A stretch of DNA of 64,000 nt from positions 140,144 to 204,143 of the forward strand of contig NZ_JAMXWN010000005.1 of assembly GCF_024125425.1 (NCBI RefSeq), in the 5' to 3' direction. Made by a program: the position numbers and the translations under genes. Every line of letters starts with the position of its first letter. Within the stretch, counting starts at the first letter, position 1. The DNA is from Sporolactobacillus kofuensis (GTDB lineage Bacteria; Bacillota; Bacilli; Bacillales; Sporolactobacillaceae). Positions 52,422 to 60,139 of this stretch are shown piece after piece. The notes below the pieces were generated by a model that ran no database searches, was not told the DNA's origin, and saw only the letters and a program-made list of their open reading frames with translations.

Positions 52422-53411
52422 GTGATAACCATTATTTACCATGATTCGTTTCTTTCTGTTACTGAAAAAGATCAATTCGAAGAACAGTTATCTTTGGAAA
52501 TGCGTTTCTGCCTCACTCCTGATGGAAGAGTATTGGAGTGCAACAAAAATGGACAAGCATTGGTGAATCAATTTGGTACACATTTTTTGAATTTCTTTTC
52601 AGACCATGTTGCAATGGAAGCGAAAACTTATCTAAAAACGCTCTCAGAGAGCAATGATATTGTCACTGCTTTGTTGCAAGATAAAGTCAGTAATCATGAT
52701 CTTGGTACTTTATATAATGGGTTCTCTAAGGATGGAAAGATAAATTTGGTGGGTTATCGTACACAAATGATGACGCGTCTTTCTGCTGAATTTGCACATG
52801 AGTTGAGGAATCCACTGACGATCATTAAGGGTTTTTTACAATTAAGTGAGTACACAAAGGAATATGAAAAGTATCAACCGGTTATTTTATCTGAAATTGA
52901 CAGAATGTACACTATATTAGAAAATTATTTGACAATGTCATTTCGTAAATGCAATTACAAAGAAATGAATCCCGACGCGCTCTGTAAGTCGATTATTTCG
53001 TTGCTTTCTGCTGAATGTATGGTTAATAAAGTTAATTTTGATTATGATGTGACGTATTCTGAGAACTATTGCAAAATCGATGTTAATAAGATGAAACAAG
53101 TGATGATTAATTTACTGCGTAATGCACTCGAATCATTTGAGGGGCAAGTATTTGAAAAAAAGATTTTTTTTCGCGGAAGTGTTGAGGATAAAGGGTACCG
53201 TTTTTCTCTTAGTGATAATGGCCCCGGAATGGACACGGATGTATTGAATAATCTTGGTCAACCGTTATTTACGACGAAGTCAAAAGGAACCGGAATTGGA
53301 CTATCATTATGTAAGAAGATCATCGCGGAACATCGAGGAACCTTCTGCGTGAGCAGCATCCCACATCAAGGTACAACGGTGAGCTTCTTCCTACCGTTTG
53401 TCTCTCCGTAA
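52422..53411 (+). CDS. Orphan sporulation-type sensor histidine kinase
   Basis: The 329-residue soluble kinase has no membrane segment. An N-terminal PAS-like sensor (MRFCLTPDGRVLECNKNGQA, about 27-110) precedes a HisKA domain with FAHELRNPLTIIKGFLQL (phospho-His near 125), then the ATPase: QVMINLLRNALESFEG (N box), DNGPGMD (G1), PLFTTKSKGTGIGLSL (F and G2). FxHELRNPLTxIKGFLQL is characteristic of kinases that phosphorylate Spo0F. No response regulator is adjacent. GTG 52422 overlaps the GGGGGAG it should use; no other in-frame ATG, GTG or TTG lies nearby, so initiation is unusual. Confidence 0.85.
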   Translation: MITIIYHDSFLSVTEKDQFEEQLSLEMRFCLTPDGRVLECNKNGQALVNQFGTHFLNFFSDHVAMEAKTYLKTLSESNDIVTALLQDKVSNHDLGTLYNGFSKDGKINLVGYRTQMMTRLSAEFAHELRNPLTIIKGFLQLSEYTKEYEKYQPVILSEIDRMYTILENYLTMSFRKCNYKEMNPDALCKSIISLLSAECMVNKVNFDYDVTYSENYCKIDVNKMKQVMINLLRNALESFEGQVFEKKIFFRGSVEDKGYRFSLSDNGPGMDTDVLNNLGQPLFTTKSKGTGIGLSLCKKIIAEHRGTFCVSSIPHQGTTVSFFLPFVSP

Positions 53412-53490
53412 TTTCCATAAAGTACATCTGTGAAAACTCCCTTTATGAGTCAAACTATAATCGATCCTAAAATGAAAGTGAGGGGTCGTT

Positions 53491-53859
53491 GTGGCTGATA
53501 AGGATCATTATCACAAAGAAGACTCATTATACGATAAGCGAAGTGCTTATAATAATGAGGAGTATGCGAACGAACTGACTGCTGATCAATATGATCCGGA
53601 AGCGGGACGATCGCGAAGAGATGGGGATCGACTGGATACCGATCATCGACGAGTAGCTGAGGGCGGTAAGGGGATTGGCTGGTGTGCATTAATTGTCTCA
53701 ATTATTGCCTTGTTCTTTATGCCAATCGTCTTAGGTATTGCCGGTATTATCATCGGTTACATTGCCCTTAGGCAAGGCGCACGTGCTTTGGGAGGCTGGG
53801 CAATCGGTATTGGTTGTATTGCTGTGTTGATCCAGCTGTTCTCGCCACTTTTTTATTAA
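53491..53859 (+). CDS. yqfX: YqfX-type DUF4190 membrane protein
   Basis: The 122-residue protein has a polar, charged first half (D, E, R, Y-rich) and two membrane helices (IGWCALIVSIIALFFMPIVL and LGGWAIGIGCIAVLIQLF) linked by GYIALRQGAR, as in DUF4190. B. subtilis yqfX has the same plan and lies near ispG, as here. Function unknown. GTG 53491 follows GAGGGG. It is a single-gene unit with its own terminator. Confidence 0.75.
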   Translation: MADKDHYHKEDSLYDKRSAYNNEEYANELTADQYDPEAGRSRRDGDRLDTDHRRVAEGGKGIGWCALIVSIIALFFMPIVLGIAGIIIGYIALRQGARALGGWAIGIGCIAVLIQLFSPLFY

Positions 53860-53864
53860 GTAAA

Positions 53865-53903
53865 CAAGGGAACCTTTGCTTTGGTGAAGGTTTCCTTGTT
53901 TTG
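53865..53903 (+). terminator. Terminator after yqfX
   Basis: A 12-pair stem, CAAGGGAACCTT with AAGGTTTCCTTG (one G-U), then TTTTG. Confidence 0.8.
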
Positions 53904-54085
53904 TTAAAATAAAGTTGTGTAACTGAACGCGTATATCGTAACGCCTACGGGAATAGGAGCAAAAAAAATTATCTGTACTGTTGTCGCTATGACGATGTTT
54001 CGAGCATATTTCTAGAGGATTGGCTGTGACACATGTTACACTAAAACTGAAGAATTATGAACTTATTTATAAAGGAATGAGTGCT

Positions 54086-54664
54086 ATGGAGACAATTGAA
54101 GCGATAAACACACGACGTTCAGTGCGTAAAGTTACAGAACAGGAACCACCAAAAGAATTAATTGAACAAATTTTGGATGCTGCAAGACGTGCGCCGAATC
54201 ATATGAATACAGAACCATGGCATTTTATAGTTCTGACTGGCGAGGGCAGAAACAAACTTGGAGAAGTGTATGGAAAAGTCAATCAGAAGAACTTGGAAAA
54301 TGCTGACCAAGCGACTCTTGATGCAGCTTATGAAAAAGGATTGAACAGTGCAAAGCGTGCACCGGTTGTAATTGTTGTAACGATGGAACCGAGCGACAAT
54401 CCTCGTGCGGTTAAGATCGAAGATGTTGAGGCAACTGCTTGTGGTGTAGAAAATATGATGTTGGCAGCACACGCATTGGGACTTGGCTCAATGTGGCGTT
54501 CCGGTGGCGCAGCATATTCTGAAGAAGCAAAAAAACAATTCGGTGTCTCAGAAAATGGAGAAGTATTAGGATTTGTCTATGTGGGTTATCCTGATCCGGA
54601 TACAACCCCAAAAGTGCCTGAACGTAAATCCGTTGCTGAAATTACAGAATGGATCACCGAATAA
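54086..54664 (+). CDS. Nitroreductase-family flavoprotein
   Basis: The 192-residue FMN-dependent oxidoreductase begins METIEAINTRRSVRK, where TRRSVR is the FMN phosphate motif. It continues with AARRAPNHMNTEPWHFIVLT, ATACGVENMMLAAHALGLGS and LGFVYVGYPD, all typical of the YdjA/YfhC-like subgroup. The physiological substrate is unknown. ATG 54086 has AAAGGA nine bases ahead; in-frame starts at 54020 and 54077 are less likely. B. subtilis has no such gene at this place, so it is an insertion relative to that order. Confidence 0.88.
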   Translation: METIEAINTRRSVRKVTEQEPPKELIEQILDAARRAPNHMNTEPWHFIVLTGEGRNKLGEVYGKVNQKNLENADQATLDAAYEKGLNSAKRAPVVIVVTMEPSDNPRAVKIEDVEATACGVENMMLAAHALGLGSMWRSGGAAYSEEAKKQFGVSENGEVLGFVYVGYPDPDTTPKVPERKSVAEITEWITE

Positions 54665-54693
54665 TTTTTTGACTACCATCCTTGATGATCGAA

Positions 54694-54737
54694 GAAGAGG
54701 GTGTCTCACAGTTTAGTGACTGTGAGACACCCTCTTC
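54694..54737. repeat. Perfect 19-base-pair hairpin after the nitroreductase gene
   Basis: GAAGAGGGTGTCTCACAGT is followed by TTAGTG and its exact reverse complement. ACTACCA and TGGTAGT flank it as an outer inverted repeat. There is no T tract of more than three, so it may act as a terminator only weakly. Confidence 0.7.
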
Positions 54738-54758
54738 GTTTGGTAGTACGCACGGATT

Positions 54759-54880
54759 TCTATTGGAGTGACTTAATTGTGAGCCAGAAGAGAAGACCAT
54801 GCAGGTCCCTCTGAGGAGGCGCCCAGGCGTTTGTGACCACCACAACCTGACTCATATTTGTGGTGGATCCATCCAATAGA
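54759..54880 (+). ncRNA. Possible structured leader or ncRNA ahead of the glycosyltransferase
   Basis: TCTATTGGA (54759-54767) pairs perfectly with TCCAATAGA (54872-54880), closing a 122-base region. Inside are a nine-pair hairpin CCACCACAA/TTGTGGTGG (54837-54866) and a small GACC/GGTC hairpin. No known riboswitch class is recognised. Confidence 0.35.
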
Positions 54881-54986
54881 CTAAAGAAACCCTCCAAACG
54901 AACCTTTTTTATGTCATACATGTGAACACCTGATCATATAGTTCTTTTGAAATGGTTGTACACATGATATGGAAGGGACGCAAAAT

Positions 54987-56504
54987 ATGGATCAAACGCA
55001 TGTGGTCACTTACGATGACGCTGTAAATAACCGCATCTTTACCTCGGGCACCTTTGCACCAAGAATCGTCGTGATGCTTCCTGCACACAACGAAGAGGAC
55101 TCCATCTCAGATGTTCTCAAGAGTTTAGCGGAACAGTCGTTGCCCAAAGGTTTAGAATTGGATATTTTTATTGCGCTCGATAAGTGCACGGACAATACCG
55201 AAAAAGTAATCAAAGCTTGTAATGCACAGTACCAGTTGTCACTTTATCTGTTGCACACGGTCCATAATAAGCAAAGGAAGGTTGGCGCTTTAAATCAGCT
55301 CTACCAACTCTTTTGGGGAAATCCAAACGAACCGGATAACAAAGAGGTTGGCACACAACAGAAGGAATATGAGAAGAGTATTGTTGCTTTCGTCGGAATT
55401 GATGCTGATGTTTATCTTGATAAGGAATGCATTCGAACACTTTGGTCAGAACTCAGCCATAATCATAAGATAGGCGCAGTATCGGCAAATTATATTTGCT
55501 TGATGCCTGAGAGCGAGCGGAAGGTATTACGCAATAATCCTGATCGGGAACGAATGATTCGGAATGGAAAGTTCGGAAATGCGATCAATCGCTGGTGGGT
55601 GGCACAGCAAAATCGTGAATTCGCCCAATGGACGATGAAACAAAAATATTGCAATTACTTTGCTGAGATTGCCGGGGGACAGTGCAGTATTTTTCGCCCG
55701 GAAGCAGCAAAAGAGGTGCGGGATCATTATAAGTTAAATGGTCTTTATGATGATAAGTCCGATACTGAAGACTTATTGCTGACGCAATATATTCGGGCAT
55801 GTGGGTGGATTTGTATGATTAGTAAGAGTGCCCGTTGTTATGTAGATAGTATGAAAACACTGCATACTTATTCAAGCCAACGCAATAAATGGGTATCCGG
55901 TACGACAGATTACATGCTCCAAGATGGTTTGAAAACCAAATACTCTCGGCGGCTTTGGATACAGGAAGCAGGGTTATTTATTAATCTGATTATACGTCTG
56001 ATGTTCGTTTCGTTAGTAGGAACCGCATTAATTACTGATCAGTTTTATTGGAATTGGATCTGGATTACACCGGTCATCGCTGCATCCCTATTGAATTTAA
56101 TTCTCACAATAAAAACACCAAATAGTCGGTTTATCGACGTCGTGTTAGCAACGTTTTTAATCAGTCCTGAAATCTATTTGTGGATTACAATTGCCATTCA
56201 TTTGAATGTGTGGATATCAAAAATCAAGATAAATAAACAGGATGGTTGGGAAAATCAGTACCGAGCGGAAACGGGACAGACACGCTCAAAGTTTTTTGTT
56301 TATGTTTTTATTTTCCTACTTTTAATCGTGAGTTTTGCATTCTTTATTAAGTGGAAATATCAACTTTTGACGAGTCCAACCATTCAGCACGCAATAAATC
56401 CCTATCTGATTCAAGGGTTTGTCTTGCTGACCATTCTTACGATTTTTGAATTCATGGTCATGCTGAACCAAATTTGGAAATTGAGGGGACCGTATAGGGC
56501 TTAA
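54987..56504 (+). CDS. Membrane-bound family 2 glycosyltransferase
   Basis: The 505-residue enzyme is of the processive GT-A type. The nucleotide-sugar site is VVMLPAHNEEDSISDVL, the metal-binding motif DADVYLD (near 138), the catalytic SDTEDLLLT (near 257) and the acceptor motif QRNKW (near 297, QxxRW-like). Four or five membrane helices follow (from about 325). This is the layout of cellulose, PNAG and hyaluronan synthases; the polymer cannot be named. ATG 54987 follows GGAAGGGA. Alone between the structured tract and a bidirectional terminator, it has no partner export or modification genes. Confidence 0.85.
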   Translation: MDQTHVVTYDDAVNNRIFTSGTFAPRIVVMLPAHNEEDSISDVLKSLAEQSLPKGLELDIFIALDKCTDNTEKVIKACNAQYQLSLYLLHTVHNKQRKVGALNQLYQLFWGNPNEPDNKEVGTQQKEYEKSIVAFVGIDADVYLDKECIRTLWSELSHNHKIGAVSANYICLMPESERKVLRNNPDRERMIRNGKFGNAINRWWVAQQNREFAQWTMKQKYCNYFAEIAGGQCSIFRPEAAKEVRDHYKLNGLYDDKSDTEDLLLTQYIRACGWICMISKSARCYVDSMKTLHTYSSQRNKWVSGTTDYMLQDGLKTKYSRRLWIQEAGLFINLIIRLMFVSLVGTALITDQFYWNWIWITPVIAASLLNLILTIKTPNSRFIDVVLATFLISPEIYLWITIAIHLNVWISKIKINKQDGWENQYRAETGQTRSKFFVYVFIFLLLIVSFAFFIKWKYQLLTSPTIQHAINPYLIQGFVLLTILTIFEFMVMLNQIWKLRGPYRA

Positions 56505-56518
56505 AGATATTGAACACC

Positions 56519-56554
56519 AAAAAGCAAGCCTCAAAAAAATGAGGCTTGCTTTTT
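56519..56554. terminator. Bidirectional terminator between the glycosyltransferase and ispG
   Basis: A 15-pair stem, AAAAAGCAAGCCTCA with TGAGGCTTGCTTTTT, works in both directions. Confidence 0.9.
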
Positions 56555-56583
56555 GTATTACATTGTTATCGTTGCAGTTTTGG

Positions 56584-57693
56584 TTAACTATTTACTGTAT
56601 CTTGTTCCGCTTTCTTTTTTTCAAAGTATTCTGCGGCAATCTTGTCGATCTCAATTTTCAATTCTTCAACCATGCGATCTTCCGGCACTTTACGAATCAC
56701 TTCACCATGACGGAAGAGAAGACCTTCACCGCGGCCTCCGGCAATACCGATATCTGCTTCCCGAGCTTCTCCAGGACCATTTACGGCACAACCAAGGACG
56801 GAAACCTTTATCGGTGCATTAATCTTTGAAATGTACTCTTCAACCTGATTAGCAATCTTAATCAAATCAATTTGGATTCGGCCACAGGTCGGGCAAGAAA
56901 TAAGAGTCGCTGCATTTGTCAGACCAAATGTTTTCAACAATTCACGGCAAACCTTGACTTCTTCAACAGGATCTGCAGATAGTGAAATTCGGATTGTATT
57001 CCCAATACCTTCATTAAGTAGTATGCCCAGCCCAGCTGCACTCTTGATACTTCCGGAAAAGACCGTGCCTGATTCGGTGATCCCTAAATGCAGGGGATAG
57101 TCGAATGTTCGCGCTGCTTTTTCATAAGCTTCTGTAGCTAGCTTAATATTGGAGGCTTTGAGGGAAACGATAATATCGTGAAAATCGAGATCTTCAAGAA
57201 TTTTAATATGATGCAACGCACTTTCAACCATACCGTCAGCGGTCGGATAACCGTATTTATCAAGAATATGTTTTTCCAAGGATCCGGCATTGACACCGAT
57301 ACGAATTGGAATATGCTTTTCTTTCGCAGCGCGGACAACAGCTTCTACATTTTCTTGCTTACCGATATTTCCTGGGTTGATACGAATTTTATCGGCGCCG
57401 CCTTCAATGGCTTTCAAAGCTAATTTATAATTAAAATGAATATCAACAACGAGCGGAATAGTAATTTGTCGTTTAATTTCCGGGATCGCGAGTGCATCTT
57501 CCATGGTTGGGCAAGCAACCCGAACCATTTGGCATCCTGCTTCTTCAAGTCGCTTGATTTGTGCAACAGTGGCTGCGACATCCCGTGTTTTTGTAGTGGT
57601 CATGCTTTGTATGATGACTTCGTTGGACCCGCCAATCGTCAGGTTGCCAACTTTAACTTTTCTCGTTTTCGTGCGGTGTGTAATTTCAGACAC
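56584..57693 (-). CDS. ispG: 4-hydroxy-3-methylbut-2-en-1-yl diphosphate synthase
   Basis: The 369-residue iron-sulfur enzyme of the MEP pathway makes HMBPP, the substrate of IspH. The TIM barrel shows [29 protein letters not shown] and [10 protein letters not shown]. The cluster ligands are in ISCPTCGR and [18 protein letters not shown] (C-x2-C-x31-C). The start is GTG at 57693 with AAAGGAG about ten bases ahead on the minus strand. yqfZ lies upstream on the same strand, as in B. subtilis. Confidence 0.96.
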   Translation of the reverse strand: MSEITHRTKTRKVKVGNLTIGGSNEVIIQSMTTTKTRDVAATVAQIKRLEEAGCQMVRVACPTMEDALAIPEIKRQITIPLVVDIHFNYKLALKAIEGGADKIRINPGNIGKQENVEAVVRAAKEKHIPIRIGVNAGSLEKHILDKYGYPTADGMVESALHHIKILEDLDFHDIIVSLKASNIKLATEAYEKAARTFDYPLHLGITESGTVFSGSIKSAAGLGILLNEGIGNTIRISLSADPVEEVKVCRELLKTFGLTNAATLISCPTCGRIQIDLIKIANQVEEYISKINAPIKVSVLGCAVNGPGEAREADIGIAGGRGEGLLFRHGEVIRKVPEDRMVEELKIEIDKIAAEYFEKKKAEQDTVNS

Positions 57694-57829
57694 GAGCGAT
57701 TCGCTCCTTTATTCATAAGTGAATGATTTGTGACTCTTTCAGCTAAAGTCAGTATATCATGAATTCACTAGCACTGCCTGAATAAATACTTCTATGAAAG
57801 ACTTTACATAGTCCAAAGACCTATTAAGA

Positions 57830-58174
57830 TCATGGGGTGGCAGATGTAGATCCAGTGTTGTTAGCCTTACTGTAGCTTGGAAACGCATAAGTTTTACCAA
57901 TTTGCAGGTGATTCGGATTCACTGAAGGGTTTAGTACCGCAAAATCTTTCAGTATTTCTTCTATAGAGGGTTCAGATTCATTGATTCGTTCTGTAATGGA
58001 AAGGAGCGTATCTCCTGGGGACACAGTGATCCGTTGATAAGCTACTGTAGCTTTTTCTGAAATTTGCGCTGTGGTTTGTGCAGCTTGTCCGGTTGGCAAA
58101 GATCCGGAAGTGAGATCCACGTAGCTTGTCCAACATGCCAGGATGAAAATAATGGTAAAAAATCGCTTCTTCAT
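57830..58174 (-). CDS. yqfZ: LysM-domain protein, YqfZ type
   Basis: The 114-residue protein has an N-terminal membrane or signal segment (MKKRFFTIIFILACWTSYVD) and a single LysM domain (ITVSPGDTLLSITERINESE, about 50-103), followed by a Ser/Thr-rich tail. LysM binds peptidoglycan. Its place upstream of ispG is that of yqfZ in B. subtilis. The start at 58174 is chosen for TTGGAGAAG ahead; an in-frame ATG at 58192 would add six residues. Confidence 0.8.
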   Translation of the reverse strand: MKKRFFTIIFILACWTSYVDLTSGSLPTGQAAQTTAQISEKATVAYQRITVSPGDTLLSITERINESEPSIEEILKDFAVLNPSVNPNHLQIGKTYAFPSYSKANNTGSTSATP

Positions 58175-58427
58175 GCCATCTTCTCCAATCAAGAGCCTAT
58201 TATTCTGATCAAAGATCGCCTTATTTTCATCTATATGCAGGAGTAACTCATAATATGCCTATTTTTCTAATAAAAAATACAATTTATAAAAGAAACTTTT
58301 CCTACCGGCATGTGTATGTTTTAATTATCTATAAGAATAGGTTTCGAATAGCCGAAGAGTAGCTCAAAGAAAAAATGAAGCATATATAGATAGATAAGGT
58401 ATTTAAGGGATGTGGAGGAGGAACATC

Positions 58428-59069
58428 ATGGAACTATTATCTTACCCTGCCGGTGGATTTTTTGTCATTTTGCTCGCGTCTTGCTTTCTGTTTGCGGAAC
58501 TACTTGTGAAAGCAAGAGGACTGCTTGCCTTAACGGGAAGCGGATTGTTCATTTATTATTTCTTACACTTTTTAACGGATCAAGCATCACCCTGGATATT
58601 CTTTTTACTTGTAGGCGGTTTGCTCCTCATCATTGTTGACGGTAAACTCTTTACTACAGGAATCATTGGCGTCTTTGGTTTTGTTCTTATGATTCTTGGG
58701 TGTGCATTGCCGACACCATCTCTGCTCTACGGTATGCTGGTTGGCATAGCGTTTGTCATTGGTTCTTGTTTTTCGTTATTTTTCAGAAAGATATTGCCGA
58801 CCAGGGATTATCTTGATAAGCTAATGCTGCATGATCGGTTATCTGATGAAAAAGGATATAACTCAATGAATAGTGATTATCATGAACTCATAGGAAAATC
58901 TGGGAGAACCGTGACACCATTTCATCCGGTCGGAACAGTGAAGATTGAAGGCAAGAATTATAGCGCGCTCACAGATGGCCTTTATCTAGAAAAGGATACT
59001 CATGTAAAAGTGATCTCGGTTGATGGGACTAAGATCTTCGTTACCCAATTGAATGAGGAAGCTGAATAA
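58428..59069 (+). CDS. Short NfeD-family membrane protein
   Basis: The 213-residue protein has five hydrophobic segments in the first 125 residues and a soluble C-terminal OB-fold domain (about 135-205: GKSGRTVTPFHPVGTVKIEG, DTHVKVISVDGTKIFV). That plan is NfeD without the N-terminal ClpP-like protease part. NfeD proteins usually pair with flotillins or stomatins; here floA lies 25 kb away. ATG 58428 follows GGAGGAG by seven bases. Function is inferred from family only. Confidence 0.8.
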   Translation: MELLSYPAGGFFVILLASCFLFAELLVKARGLLALTGSGLFIYYFLHFLTDQASPWIFFLLVGGLLLIIVDGKLFTTGIIGVFGFVLMILGCALPTPSLLYGMLVGIAFVIGSCFSLFFRKILPTRDYLDKLMLHDRLSDEKGYNSMNSDYHELIGKSGRTVTPFHPVGTVKIEGKNYSALTDGLYLEKDTHVKVISVDGTKIFVTQLNEEAE

Positions 59070-59181
59070 AATAAAAACTAAATGATTCTAAAAAAAAGTA
59101 TTGTCATTAACAACCAGATATGGTATATTATTTCTTGTCGTTGAGACAGGCATTAAAGCTTTGAAGCTTAAAAAAATTATG

Positions 59182-59210
59182 TTGACAAGCTCTGGTGCTT
59201 ATGATAAATT
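59182..59210 (+). promoter_or_regulatory. Sigma-A promoter of the tRNA cluster
   Basis: TTGACA (59182-59187), 17-base spacer, TAAATT (59205-59210), 20 bases before tRNA-Asn. Confidence 0.75.
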
Positions 59211-59230
59211 AATTCATGTTCTGAATTTAT

Positions 59231-59305
59231 TCCACAGTAGCTCAGTGGTAGAGCAATCGGCTGTTAACCGATCGGTCGTAGGTTCGAATCCTACCTGTGG
59301 AGCCA
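59231..59305 (+). tRNA. tRNA-Asn (GTT), CCA encoded
   Basis: Acceptor TCCACAG/CTGTGGA, D arm, anticodon loop CTGTTAA, T loop TTCGAAT; ends G plus encoded CCA. Confidence 0.95.
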
Positions 59306-59306
59306 T

Positions 59307-59380
59307 GGCGGTGTAGCTCAGCTGGCTAGAGCGTACGGTTCATACCCGTGAGGTCGAGGGTTCGATCCCCCCCGCCGCTA
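59307..59380 (+). tRNA. tRNA-Met (CAT), elongator type, CCA not encoded
   Basis: Acceptor GGCGGTG/CGCCGCT (first pair G-U), anticodon loop TTCATAC. The T stem GAGGG/CCCCC contains one A-C mismatch. Confidence 0.88.
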
Positions 59381-59409
59381 TTTTTTTTCTTATTTACATC
59401 ACTACCCAT

Positions 59410-59483
59410 GGCGGTTATGGTGAAGTGGTTAACACACCGGATTGTGGTTCCGGCATGCGTGGGTTCGATCCCCATTAACCGCC
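59410..59483 (+). tRNA. tRNA-His (GTG), with extra G-1
   Basis: Anticodon loop TTGTGGT. The G at 59410 is G-1 and pairs with C73 (59483), the His identity element. CCA is not encoded. Confidence 0.93.
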
Positions 59484-59486
59484 CGT

Positions 59487-59563
59487 GGACCCTTAGCTCA
59501 ATTGGTTAGAGCTGACGGCTCATAACCGTCCGGTTGTAGGTTCGAGTCCTACAGGGTCCACCA
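59487..59563 (+). tRNA. tRNA with CAT anticodon, probably Ile2 (lysidine type), CCA encoded
   Basis: Acceptor GGACCCT/AGGGTCC, anticodon stem GACGG/CCGTC, loop CTCATAA. The body resembles Bacillus tRNA-Ile2, read as AUA after TilS modification; Met cannot be excluded without a TilS-identity check. Confidence 0.75.
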
Positions 59564-59571
59564 CTTAATAT

Positions 59572-59661
59572 GGAGGAATACCCAAGTTTGGCTGAAGGGA
59601 TCGGTCTTGAAAACCGACAGGGGCTTCACGGCTCGCGGGGGTTCGAATCCCTCTTCCTCCG
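59572..59661 (+). tRNA. tRNA-Ser (TGA), CCA not encoded
   Basis: Acceptor GGAGGAA/TTCCTCC, anticodon loop CTTGAAA, long variable arm typical of tRNA-Ser, discriminator G. Confidence 0.94.
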
Positions 59662-59689
59662 TTGGTTATACATAAGTATTACCTTACAA

Positions 59690-59738
59690 ACACTCGGAAA
59701 TCGCTCATTGACAGCATTTCCGGGTGTTTTTATTTTTT
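59690..59738 (+). terminator. Terminator of the tRNA cluster
   Basis: A 12-pair stem, ACACTCGGAAAT with ATTTCCGGGTGT (one T-G), then a long T-rich tract. Confidence 0.9.
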
Positions 59739-59795
59739 CTAGGTATTTATGATTCATAGAGTCTGTGTAAAATGTTTCTCGGAGGAAAGGGTTTG

Positions 59796-59912
59796 TGGTG
59801 CGAGACGCCTGCGAAATCGTTCTGATGATCGCGAGCCAAGTGAGACCCCGCAGATTAACCGCATGTATAAGGAGGCTCACGGATCGCTTGCGGCAAGCGA
59901 GCACCGAAGCCC
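59796..59912. repeat. Interspersed repeat, fullest copy 6
   Basis: Blocks in order: GGTGCGAGACGCCTGCGAAA, AAGTGAGACCCCGCAG, AAGGAGGCTCACGGATCGC, TTGCGGCAAGCGAGCACCGA. GTGAGACC and GGCTCAC can pair, as can GCGAGAC blocks with GTCTCGC-like parts, so it may fold. The rest of 59739-60139 shows no gene. Confidence 0.8.
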
Positions 59913-60139
59913 CATACCCAGAAATGCTTGACATATGTTTTTGACAGAAGAAATGAGTGAACGTAAAATAAAGATTAGATTTCAACAAAAAGTGTCCTGT
60001 ATTCTTACAATAAAGATTGATCGATTATCTCAGAAACCATAAATATTTGCGAATATATATAGGTAGATTAATTTATTCAGATGTGATGAATCATTTGGCC
60101 AAAAAGTAGAAGGTGCTTTTCAGCCTGGGAGGGGAAATA

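Noticed and set aside
54654..54845. 63-codon minus-strand open frame
   Set aside because: Falls across the perfect hairpin and structured tract; the apparent protein is a by-product of the inverted repeat.
56539..56829. 96-codon plus-strand open frame
   Set aside because: Antisense to the ispG C-terminus and starting within the bidirectional terminator.
59101..59316. 71-codon plus-strand open frame
   Set aside because: Covers the tRNA promoter and tRNA-Asn; not a protein gene.
59626..59988. 120-codon minus-strand open frame
   Set aside because: Runs across tRNA-Ser, its terminator and repeat copy 6; an artefact of non-coding sequence.
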